Shown: positions 1 through 4,990, counted from the first letter of the stretch. The stretch is 5,839 bases of DNA from an uncultured Prevotellaceae bacterium (GCA_937893145.1 CALBJW010000048.1:1-5839), one strand, 5' to 3'. Notes: generated from the letters alone by a model not told the origin. Numbers and translations are program-made.

Positions 1-40
1 TTGTTTTTATCCATTTCTTTGGAATTTTTAAGTCAACCAT
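1..40 (-). CDS. Possible 5' end of a leftward gene, cut by window edge
   Basis: Read on the minus strand, an ATG at 40-38 opens a frame that stays open to the window edge and begins MVDLKIPKKWIKT. The lysine-rich start looks plausible for a protein, and the A/T-rich leader just upstream (TTTTTGTAAAT) is typical of Bacteroidetes starts. Only 13 codons are visible, so no family can be named and chance is a serious alternative. If real, it would lie downstream of the repeat block and diverge from the glycyl-radical activase gene. Confidence 0.22.
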   Translation of the reverse strand, partial: MVDLKIPKKWIKT

Positions 41-174
41 ATTTACAAAAAGACAATGATGGAAGTTGGGGCATGATACATGCGTTTAAATATTTTTGTG
101 TGTTTTCTTATACACTTTATACACTAAGGGGGTATTTTACATCTAAATACATTGATTATTAACTTGTTATACTT

Positions 175-243
175 AGTGTATAAAGGCGTGTATAAAGTGT
201 AGGAAGTGTAGGAAGTGTATAAAGTGTATAAATACGTGTATGA
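175..243 (+). repeat. Iteron-like cluster of 9-bp AGTGTATAA direct repeats
   Basis: Nine-base units run on the plus strand. AGTGTATAA is at 175-183, then after a 3-base spacer comes CGTGTATAA at 187-195. Four units follow without gaps: AGTGTAGGA at 196 and 205, AGTGTATAA at 214 and 223. After another 3-base spacer comes CGTGTATGA at 235-243. Two further exact units are at 310-318 and 319-327, and two exact inverted units are at 108-116 and 117-125. Phasing is therefore 9 bp, with 12 bp at the two spacers. On the minus strand the unit is TTATACACT, one base away from the general DnaA-box form TTATNCACA. Function is unknown; iteron, protein-binding array or expanded simple repeat are all possible. 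Confidence 0.8.
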
Positions 244-269
244 TTTTTTAAAATCATACACGTATTTAT
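228..269. repeat. Perfect palindrome, 20-bp arms around TT
   Basis: Bases 228-247 are the exact reverse complement of 250-269, with only TT between them. The arms carry a variant of the local repeat (CGTGTATGA at 235-243, TCATACACG at 254-262), so the palindrome is two repeat units placed head to head. As RNA it would make a long, A/U-rich hairpin. On the plus strand it is followed by the U-rich TTTTATTG, so a weak intrinsic terminator is possible. As DNA it could be a dimer-binding site or an unstable cruciform. It lies far from any intact gene, and its role is not clear. Confidence 0.75.
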
Positions 270-331
270 TTTATTGATACTTAATGATATAAGTGGCAAA
301 TTTGGCATTAGTGTATAAAGTGTATAAGGAA

Positions 332-448
332 TTATGCGTTTTTAATGAAAGGAGTGACAGACTTACAGGGGAGGAGGCCTTTTGATGTGGCACACAGGGC
401 AAACTCTATTACATTGCCACCAAAATCACCTCCAAAAGCAATATATTG
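332..448 (-). pseudogene. Possible remnant of a CHC2/toprim-type primase N-terminal region
   Basis: The minus strand is open for 38 codons between a TGA at 451-449 and a TAA at 334-332. It contains the string AFGGDFGGNVIEFA. This lines up without gaps with the zinc-finger end of DnaG-type primases (form CFGCGxGGNVIDF), and better still with the cysteine-free versions (WYDFGxGKGGNVIDF) that I associate with Bacteroidetes mobile-element primases. Both zinc-ligand cysteine positions are A and G here. There is no start codon, and the toprim domain that should follow is missing, so at most this is a fragment. The match is short and made by eye; chance is a real alternative. Confidence 0.3.
373..433. 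repeat. Imperfect inverted repeat, three 5-bp stem blocks
   Basis: Three blocks pair in register: GGAGG 373-377 with CCTCC 429-433, TTTTG 380-384 with CAAAA 421-425, and GTGGC 387-391 with GCCAC 416-420. Small internal loops separate them and the terminal loop is 24 nt. No U-run follows on either strand, so this is not a typical terminator. It lies upstream of the proposed -7 element at 482-489, so it is probably not in the leader of the following gene. It overlaps the primase-like segment and may be incidental. Confidence 0.45.
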
Positions 449-481
449 TCACAAATTAGACCGTATCTCAAGAAAAATGCT

Positions 482-489
482 TATCTTTG
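482..489 (+). promoter_or_regulatory. Bacteroidetes -7 promoter element (TATCTTTG)
   Basis: TATCTTTG matches the Bacteroidetes housekeeping-sigma -7 consensus TAnnTTTG exactly. Transcription would start near 493-496, giving a leader of about 22-25 nt before the ATG at 518. No good TTTG/TTG -33 element is seen at the usual 19-21 base spacing, so strength is uncertain or an activator may be needed. The element supports the start at 518: the upstream in-frame TTG at 446 would lie before the transcript begins. Confidence 0.55.
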
Positions 490-517
490 CAGTCCATTTC
501 CATTAAAAAGTACATAT

Positions 518-1423
518 ATGGCACTTATATTTGACATCAAGCGCTTTGCAATCAATGATGGACCGGGCATCAGGACAACTCTTTTCATGAAGGGATGTCC
601 GCTTCGTTGTGTGTGGTGTCATAATCCTGAAGGCATTTCGCCTAAACCCGTGAAACTATATACTAAGAAGAAGTGTATAGGTTGCCAGTCGTGCGTGGAT
701 ATATGTCCGCAGCACAACCTCACATTGACTGCTGATGGCATAAAAGAGGTGGGGGACTGTATCCTTTGTGGCAAATGCACGGATGAATGCCCTACCCTTG
801 CTCTGCAGATGGCGGGCAAGGAATGGGAGATGGACAAACTCATGGAGATTGTGGAGAAGGAACGCAAGGTGATGGAGGACTCGGAGGGCGGCGTGACTGT
901 ATGTGGCGGTGAACCATTGATGCACCCGGACTACCTCATCGCTCTGCTCACAGAACTGAAGGGAAGGGGCATACACCGCACGGTCGATACTACTCTCTTC
1001 GCTTCGGAACAGACGGTGGAGATGGTGATGCCTCTTGCTGACCTCTTCCTTGTAGATTTGAAGCACATGGACTGCGAGAAGCACAAGTTCTACACAGGTG
1101 TGCCGAACGAACAGATATTGAGCAACATTCGTCTCATATCCGCTGCTGGGGCTCGCTTCTGGATTCGCATTCCTCTCATTGTGGGGGTGAATGCTGATGA
1201 TGACAACCTCAAGGCAAGTGCTGATTTCCTCGCTTCTCTGCCTAACGCGCCTGAGTGTGTGAACCTCCTGGTGTATCACGATGTGGGGAAAGGCAAACAC
1301 GCCCGAATGGGCACTTCATATAATCCGGATGACTTCTCGATGGAAGCTCCGGACGACCAACTCCAACAACATGCATTGGAAATATTCAAGGCAAAAGGGT
1401 TGAATGTAAAAGTCGGAGGATAA
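518..1423 (+). CDS. Glycyl-radical enzyme activating protein (radical SAM, two extra [4Fe-4S] clusters)
   Basis: This 301-aa cytoplasmic radical SAM enzyme is predicted to cleave S-adenosylmethionine and abstract a hydrogen from a glycine of a partner glycyl-radical enzyme. The family signature DGPGIRTTLFMKGCPLRC covers residues 14-31, with the SAM-cluster cysteines C27, C31 and C34 in CxxxCxxC. An inserted ferredoxin-like part carries two Cx2Cx2Cx3C sets (C53/56/59/63 and C81/84/87/91). The SAM-binding GGEP is at 130-133, and conserved VDLKH and RIPLIVGVN follow at about 179 and 217. Two ferredoxin clusters place it with the PflC/PflE, HypE, CutD and HpdA-like activases and not with the compact PflA. 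The substrate cannot be told from this protein alone, and no glycyl-radical enzyme is in the window. ATG at 518 is chosen because homology begins at once and a -7 element lies just upstream; an in-frame TTG at 446 would add 24 unlike residues. purU follows after 49 bases. Confidence 0.92.
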   Translation: MALIFDIKRFAINDGPGIRTTLFMKGCPLRCVWCHNPEGISPKPVKLYTKKKCIGCQSCVDICPQHNLTLTADGIKEVGDCILCGKCTDECPTLALQMAGKEWEMDKLMEIVEKERKVMEDSEGGVTVCGGEPLMHPDYLIALLTELKGRGIHRTVDTTLFASEQTVEMVMPLADLFLVDLKHMDCEKHKFYTGVPNEQILSNIRLISAAGARFWIRIPLIVGVNADDDNLKASADFLASLPNAPECVNLLVYHDVGKGKHARMGTSYNPDDFSMEAPDDQLQQHALEIFKAKGLNVKVGG

Positions 1424-1434
1424 CCCCCTTTCCG

Positions 1435-1462
1435 AACTTTTAATTTTTAACTTTTAACTTTT
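1435..1462 (+). repeat. Four tandem 7-bp AACTTTT repeats before purU
   Basis: The 49-base gap before purU contains AACTTTT, AATTTTT, AACTTTT, AACTTTT in direct tandem, followed by AAATAAAATA and the purU ATG. There is no Shine-Dalgarno site. The T-rich, A-rich leader suits Bacteroidetes translation starts, and the repeat number could vary between strains. No TAnnTTTG promoter element is seen in this gap, which agrees with read-through from the activase gene. Confidence 0.65.
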
Positions 1463-1472
1463 AAATAAAATA

Positions 1473-2336
1473 ATGGAACCAACAGCAATACTTCTGCTCC
1501 ATTGCCCAGACAAGCAGGGCATCATCACAGACATCACAAAGTTTATAACCGACAACAAAGGAAACATCGTTTATCTTGACCAGTATGTGGACAAGGTGGA
1601 TGGTATGTTCTTCATGCGTGTGGAATGGGAACTGAAGGGTTTCCTCATCCCTACTGATAAGATTAAGGAATACATCGAGACTCTCTTCTCGTCTCGCTAC
1701 GAGATGGGCTTCGACCTCTACTTCAGCGATGTAAAGCCTCGCATGGCTCTGTTTGTGAGCAAGATGTCGCACTGTCTTTACGACCTCCTCGCTCGATACA
1801 AGGCTGGCGAACTCAACATCGACATTCCTTGCATCGTGAGCAATCATGAGGACCTCAGATATGTGGCAGAACAGTTTGGCATCCCTTACTATGTGTGGAG
1901 CATCAAGAAGGACTGGTCGAACAAGCAGGAGGTGGAAGAGGCTGAGATGGAGTTGCTCCGCAAGGAGAACGTGACTTTCATCGTTCTTGCTCGTTACATG
2001 CAGATTATCAGCGAGGAGATGATTAAGAGTTATCCTCACAAGATTATCAACATCCACCACTCGTTCCTCCCTGCATTCATCGGTGCCAAGCCTTACCACC
2101 AGGCATACGAGCGCGGCGTGAAGATTATTGGTGCTACAAGCCACTATGTGACTACCGAACTCGATGCTGGTCCTATCATCGAACAGGATGTGGTTCGCAT
2201 CACTCACAAGGACACTCCTGAGAGTCTTGTGCTCAAGGGCAAGGACCTTGAGAAGATTGTGCTCTCGCGTGCCGTGAAGAAGCATATCGAGCGTAAGATT
2301 TTGACTTACAAGAACAAGACTATTATATTTAGTTAA
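1473..2336 (+). CDS. purU: Formyltetrahydrofolate deformylase
   Basis: PurU hydrolyses 10-formyltetrahydrofolate to formate and tetrahydrofolate in the cytoplasm. It balances the one-carbon pool and can supply formate to the PurT route of purine synthesis. The 287-aa length is usual for the family. An N-terminal ACT domain spans roughly residues 4-80 (AILLLHCPDKQGIITDIT start). The formyl-transferase fold starts at KPRMALFVSKMSHCLYDLL, residue 88. The catalytic Asn-His-Asp set is intact: N193 and H195 in INIHHSFLPAF, and D231 in LDAGPII. The ACT domain and the KPRMALFVSK signature separate it from PurN. ATG at 1473 is chosen because the ACT domain begins directly; the leader is A/T-rich. It is 49 bases after the activase and 82 before proB, same strand, so co-transcription is plausible. 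If the upstream activase serves a pyruvate formate-lyase, both neighbours would concern formate; this is inference. Confidence 0.95.
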   Translation: MEPTAILLLHCPDKQGIITDITKFITDNKGNIVYLDQYVDKVDGMFFMRVEWELKGFLIPTDKIKEYIETLFSSRYEMGFDLYFSDVKPRMALFVSKMSHCLYDLLARYKAGELNIDIPCIVSNHEDLRYVAEQFGIPYYVWSIKKDWSNKQEVEEAEMELLRKENVTFIVLARYMQIISEEMIKSYPHKIINIHHSFLPAFIGAKPYHQAYERGVKIIGATSHYVTTELDAGPIIEQDVVRITHKDTPESLVLKGKDLEKIVLSRAVKKHIERKILTYKNKTIIFS

Positions 2337-2352
2337 TTCCAATGCACCAGTC

Positions 2353-2412
2353 CCAAAATGGATTCCATTCCGGAGGCCAAAATGGTAAATGGTACATGGT
2401 TCAATGGTACAT
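2353..2412 (+). repeat. Short direct repeats in the purU-proB gap
   Basis: CCAAAATGG occurs at 2353-2361 and 2377-2385, and ATGGTACAT at 2389-2397 and 2404-2412, the latter pair 15 bases apart. AATGG (2357-2361) also pairs with CCATT (2365-2369) as a small hairpin. No TAnnTTTG promoter element is seen in the gap. The repeat creates two extra in-frame ATG codons upstream of proB and looks like slippage-derived sequence. Confidence 0.6.
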
Positions 2413-2418
2413 AAAGAG

Positions 2419-3183
2419 ATGCGTATTACTATAAAAATCGGTTCCAATGTTCTCACCCGACAAGATGGCAGCCTTGATGTAACAAGAATGTCTGCCCTTG
2501 TAGATCAGATTGCAGAGCTTCGCCATCAAGGTCATGAGATTATCCTCGTGTCTTCGGGTGCGGTTGCTTCTGGACGCAGCGAACTGAAACACATACAACA
2601 CGACCTCGACTCGGTAGATCAGCGACAGCTCTTCTCTGCTGTAGGACAGGCAAAACTCATGAACCGCTACTTCGAGATGTTCCGCGAATATGGCATTGCG
2701 GTAGGACAGGTTCTCACGACAAAGGAAAACTTCAGCGACAATGAGCATCGCAAGAATCAGGAGAACTGTTTCCGCGTGATGCTCGAAAACTCAGTATTGC
2801 CTGTTGTGAACGAAAACGACACGGTGAGCATCACCGAACTTATGTTCACTGATAATGACGAATTGTCAGGACTCATAGCCCAGATGACCAACTCGCAGAT
2901 GCTCATCATTCTCAGCAATATTGATGGCATATACACCGGCAACCCTACCGACCCTGAGTCTCGCCTTATCAGCATTGTGAAGCCAGGCAAGGACCTCAGC
3001 GACTACATCCAGCAGGGCAAGTCGTCGGCAGGTCGTGGTGGTATGCAGAGCAAGTCGTCGGTTGCTACCAATACTGCAGCATCGGGCATCTCTGTTGTCA
3101 TTGCAAATGGTAAGCGCGACAACATTCTTATCAAACTCATGACAGACAGGGACAACACTCCTTGTACTGAATTTTTATGCTAA
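2419..3183 (+). CDS. proB: Glutamate 5-kinase, short form without PUA domain
   Basis: ProB phosphorylates glutamate with ATP to gamma-glutamyl phosphate, the first and usually feedback-controlled step of proline synthesis. The protein is 254 aa and is a single amino-acid-kinase domain. IKIGSN at residues 5-10 holds the phosphate-binding K6, and SSGAVASG is at 45-52. NENDTV (131-136) and TDNDELSGLIA (144-154) form the glutamate site, with D134 and N146 matching E. coli D137 and N149. LSNIDGIYTGNP is at 165-176 and GRGGMQSK at 205-212, containing the nucleotide-contacting K212. It ends where the C-terminal PUA domain of the 367-aa E. coli enzyme would begin. ATG at 2419 is preferred because MRITIKIGSN matches the usual N-terminus and AAAGAG precedes it. 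In-frame ATGs at 2389 and 2404 lie in a repeat and would add 10 or 5 unlike residues. proA follows after 25 bases, so the two are almost certainly co-transcribed. Confidence 0.95.
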   Translation: MRITIKIGSNVLTRQDGSLDVTRMSALVDQIAELRHQGHEIILVSSGAVASGRSELKHIQHDLDSVDQRQLFSAVGQAKLMNRYFEMFREYGIAVGQVLTTKENFSDNEHRKNQENCFRVMLENSVLPVVNENDTVSITELMFTDNDELSGLIAQMTNSQMLIILSNIDGIYTGNPTDPESRLISIVKPGKDLSDYIQQGKSSAGRGGMQSKSSVATNTAASGISVVIANGKRDNILIKLMTDRDNTPCTEFLC

Positions 3184-3208
3184 ACAAACACGCAATCATT
3201 CTTCGACA

Positions 3209-4453
3209 ATGCTAACAGAAATATTCCAGAACGCCAAGGACGCTTCTCTTGACATTGCTCTCCTTGACAACGACACAATAAATAAGGTGCTTAATGCTGT
3301 GGCTGATGCTACCATCGAGCATCAGGATGAAATTCTTGCTGCCAACGCAAAGGACTTGGCTCGTATGGAGGAAAGCAATCCGATGTACGACCGACTCAAA
3401 CTCACAGCGGACCGCCTCGCAGGTATTGCTGGCGACACTCGCAATGTGAGCACTCTGCCTTCTCCTCTTGGCAGGGTTCTGAAGCATCATGTGCTGCCTA
3501 ATGGTCTCGACCTCACTCGCATCTCGGTTCCTTTCGGAGTAATCGGCATTGTGTATGAGGCTCGTCCTAATGTCACTTTTGATGTTTTCTCTCTTTGTCT
3601 CAAGGCTGGTAGTGCTTGTGTGTTGAAGGGCGGAAAGGATGCCGACGACACTAATCGTGCTGTGGTTAATATTATAAAAGGTGTACTGCAGTCTTTCGAC
3701 ATCAACACAGATGCTATCACTCTTCTTCCTGCCACTCATGAGGCTACCGCCGAACTGCTTCATGCGAACGGCCACATCGACCTTGTCATTCCTCGTGGCA
3801 GCAAACGACTCATCAACTTTGTCCGTTCGGAAGCTACCGTACCTGTCATTGAGACTGGTGCAGGTGTTTGTCATGCTTACTTCGACAAGGATGCCGACCT
3901 CGAAAAGGGTACTGCTATCATCAATAATGCCAAGACTCGTCGAGTGAGTGTTTGCAATGCTCTCGACTGCATGATTATCCATGAGGATCGCCTTGCCGAC
4001 CTCACCTCTATCTGCACCACACTCCAGAAGAGTAATGTGCTCATCTATGCTGATGCTCCTGCTATGGCAGCACTTCAAGGCAACTATCCTGCCGAACTCC
4101 TCAAGCCTTCTACTGAGGAGAGTTACGGCACTGAGTTCCTTTCATACACAATGGCAATCAAGACCGTTGCTTCTGCCAACGAAGCCATCAAGCACATCCG
4201 CAAGAATGGTTCAGGACATTCGGAGTGCATCATCACCGAGAACAGCGACACAGCAGCCACCTTCCTCAAGGCTATTGATGCAGCCTGTGTTTACCACAAC
4301 GCACCTACAGCCTTCACCGATGGTGCCCAGTTCGGTCTTGGTGCCGAGATTGGCATCTCCACCCAGAAGCTCCACGCCCGTGGTCCTATGGCTCTCGAAG
4401 AAATCACCACCTACAAGTGGATTATTAAAGGCAACGGCCAAACCCGCCCCTAA
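3209..4453 (+). CDS. proA: Glutamate-5-semialdehyde dehydrogenase (gamma-glutamyl phosphate reductase)
   Basis: ProA uses NADPH to reduce gamma-glutamyl phosphate to glutamate-5-semialdehyde, which cyclises to pyrroline-5-carboxylate for ProC. It is a cytoplasmic aldehyde-dehydrogenase-superfamily enzyme. The 414-aa length is normal. Visible signatures include VPFGVIGIVYEARPNVTFD (107-125) and LKGGKDA (139-145) in the cofactor domain, IPRGSK (194-199), and the catalytic cysteine C249 in VSVCNALD. GTEFLSYTMAIK is at 307-318, GSGHSECII at 334-342 and HARGPMALEEITTYKW at 389-404. All key regions are intact. The usual RPSVCN is VSVCN preceded by RR, a mild change. ATG at 3209 fits the family N-terminus. 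It is the last gene of the rightward set and is followed by a terminator. From memory, some Bacteroides have a transcarbamylase (argF') gene next to proBA; here none follows proA. Confidence 0.96.
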   Translation: MLTEIFQNAKDASLDIALLDNDTINKVLNAVADATIEHQDEILAANAKDLARMEESNPMYDRLKLTADRLAGIAGDTRNVSTLPSPLGRVLKHHVLPNGLDLTRISVPFGVIGIVYEARPNVTFDVFSLCLKAGSACVLKGGKDADDTNRAVVNIIKGVLQSFDINTDAITLLPATHEATAELLHANGHIDLVIPRGSKRLINFVRSEATVPVIETGAGVCHAYFDKDADLEKGTAIINNAKTRRVSVCNALDCMIIHEDRLADLTSICTTLQKSNVLIYADAPAMAALQGNYPAELLKPSTEESYGTEFLSYTMAIKTVASANEAIKHIRKNGSGHSECIITENSDTAATFLKAIDAACVYHNAPTAFTDGAQFGLGAEIGISTQKLHARGPMALEEITTYKWIIKGNGQTRP

Positions 4454-4517
4454 CCCCCATCCCCAAACAACCATCTCAAGCAACCTACCTCAACCACCCC
4501 CAAGCGACCATCCCCTT
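4451..4517 (+). other. C-rich, G-poor 3' untranslated stretch (rut-like)
   Basis: Starting inside the proA stop codon, the plus strand has 30 C and only 3 G in bases 4451-4510, with runs such as CCCCCATCCCC and CCACCCCC. A long C-rich, G-poor, unstructured transcript is the kind of sequence that Rho loads on, so this could back up the intrinsic terminator downstream. Composition is seen directly; Rho action is inferred. Confidence 0.4.
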
Positions 4518-4535
4518 GCGACCGTCCTTGGTCGC
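4518..4535. repeat. Small hairpin GCGACC / GGTCGC
   Basis: GCGACC at 4518-4523 pairs with GGTCGC at 4530-4535 around a 6-base loop. A further GCGACC copy is at 4504-4509. The hairpin is not followed by a T-run on the plus strand. It shares the core GACCGTCCT(T)GG with the terminator hairpin 37 bases downstream, so the two look related by duplication. It may act as an RNA 3'-end stabiliser or be a decayed terminator. Confidence 0.45.
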
Positions 4536-4549
4536 CCCCCATACACAAC

Positions 4550-4588
4550 AAAAGGTGACCGTCCTGGCCACCTTTTCCTTTTCTATTT
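4550..4588 (+). terminator. Intrinsic terminator after proA
   Basis: AAAAGGTG at 4550-4557 pairs with CACCTTTT at 4569-4576. An A-C mismatch separates these from a CC/GG pair, closing a 5-base loop. T-rich CCTTTTCTATTT follows. On the minus strand the same hairpin ends in TTTTGTTGTG, so it may also end transcripts of the converging DUF4834/pssA genes. Its place between two convergent genes fits a two-way terminator. Confidence 0.75.
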
Positions 4589-4602
4589 AAATAACTACTT
4601 TC

Positions 4603-4917
4603 CTAATCCTTCACTTCCTCAAAATCCACATAAGTGCCTTCATCATCCCTAAACACTCCCTTCGAGTGTGGTCGGTCTGCCTGATTTGCAGAAGCACCGC
4701 CCGTATAGCTTTCGCTTCCACTTGAAGAACTTCCCGAAGAAGCGTATCCCCTTTGTCTGTTTCCTCTGCTATTCCACGAGGCCTTTCTATTTCCAGTAAT
4801 GAAATTCCACAAGTTGCCTATACCGCCAAACAAGCGAGCAAGAAGGTTGATGCCCATTATCAAGATGAATAATACGGCAAACAACAACATGAAAAATATA
4901 GATGCAAAAAATCCCAT
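4603..4917 (-). CDS. DUF4834-type small membrane protein
   Basis: This is a 104-aa protein of unknown function. One hydrophobic segment fills residues 2-28 (FFASIFFMLLFAVLFILIMG), followed by a Gly/Phe/Leu amphipathic part (about 29-40), a basic, Ser/Gly-rich low-complexity linker (43-75), and an acidic tail with DDEGTYVDFEEVKD at 91-104. The layout of N-terminal anchor, disordered linker and conserved EGxYVDFEEV tail matches DUF4834, a Bacteroidetes family without a known role. The tail probably faces the cytoplasm, since the basic linker follows the segment. It lies 73 bases after pssA on the same strand; from memory the two are neighbours in other Bacteroidales, which hints at a role near lipid synthesis or the envelope. 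The 3' end converges on proA across the terminator. Confidence 0.8.
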   Translation of the reverse strand: MGFFASIFFMLLFAVLFILIMGINLLARLFGGIGNLWNFITGNRKASWNSRGNRQRGYASSGSSSSGSESYTGGASANQADRPHSKGVFRDDEGTYVDFEEVKD

Positions 4918-4941
4918 AAGTCGAATTTTAGTTTTTACCCT

Positions 4942-4987
4942 ATGAGCAGATGCTTTAAGACAGATGCAGGTCCTGCGCTCTGCTCGT
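4942..4987 (-). repeat. Inverted repeat between pssA and the DUF4834 gene
   Basis: GAGCAGA at 4944-4950 is the exact complement of TCTGCTC at 4979-4985, and a G-T and an A-T pair extend it outwards to 4942 and 4987. Inside, GCAGG 4966-4970 pairs with CCTGC 4972-4976 around one base. The right arm overlaps the space just after the pssA stop. On the minus strand the sequence after the stem is ATAGGGTAAAAAC, with no U-run, so it is not a strong terminator. It could be a processing or mRNA-stability site that sets unequal levels of the two products. Confidence 0.4.
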
Positions 4988-4990
4988 TAC

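Larger units (their letters stand above)
107..328. repeat. Segment bounded by a perfect 21-bp inverted repeat
   Basis: Positions 107-127 and 308-328 are exact reverse complements over 21 bases. Each arm is a tandem pair of the 9-mer TTATACACT or its complement AGTGTATAA plus a few flanking bases. The match stops at both ends of each arm (106 against 329, and 128 against 307). The 222-bp segment contains the direct-repeat cluster and the palindrome listed separately. No target-site duplication is visible in the flanks (GTGTGTTTT on the left, GAATTATGC on the right), so a miniature transposable element is possible but not shown. Confidence 0.7.

Noticed and set aside
91..98. TATTTTTG as a second TAnnTTTG promoter element, rightward
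   Set aside because: It fits the -7 consensus, but the region is A/T-rich, the only TTG upstream (65-67) is 23 bases away, and no gene begins downstream before the repeat block.
1..162. Plus-strand open frame from the left edge to a TAA at 160-162
   Set aside because: It runs through the TTATACACT repeat pair and reads as low-complexity (SYTLYTLRG). No family likeness is seen, so it looks like chance openness of A/T-rich DNA.
107..328. CRISPR array
   Set aside because: The units are 9 bp and mostly contiguous, without 25-40 bp spacers, and no cas gene is near.
293..385. Plus-strand open frame reading VYKVYKELCVFNERSDRL and ending in TGA at 383-385
   Set aside because: It starts in the repeat, has only a GTG start and no family match. 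It is antisense to the primase-like segment, and at most one of the two can be real.
1461..2456. 331-codon minus-strand frame covering purU
   Set aside because: It is antisense to a complete purU with all catalytic residues; its length comes from codon bias, and its product resembles nothing.
3212..4078. 288-codon minus-strand frame under proA
   Set aside because: Antisense shadow of proA without a recognisable domain.
3981..4652. 223-codon plus-strand frame overlapping the end of proA and reaching into the DUF4834 gene
   Set aside because: It is a shifted frame of proA followed by the C-rich tail, so its Ser/Pro/Thr-rich product reflects composition. It also overlaps the terminator and the convergent gene.
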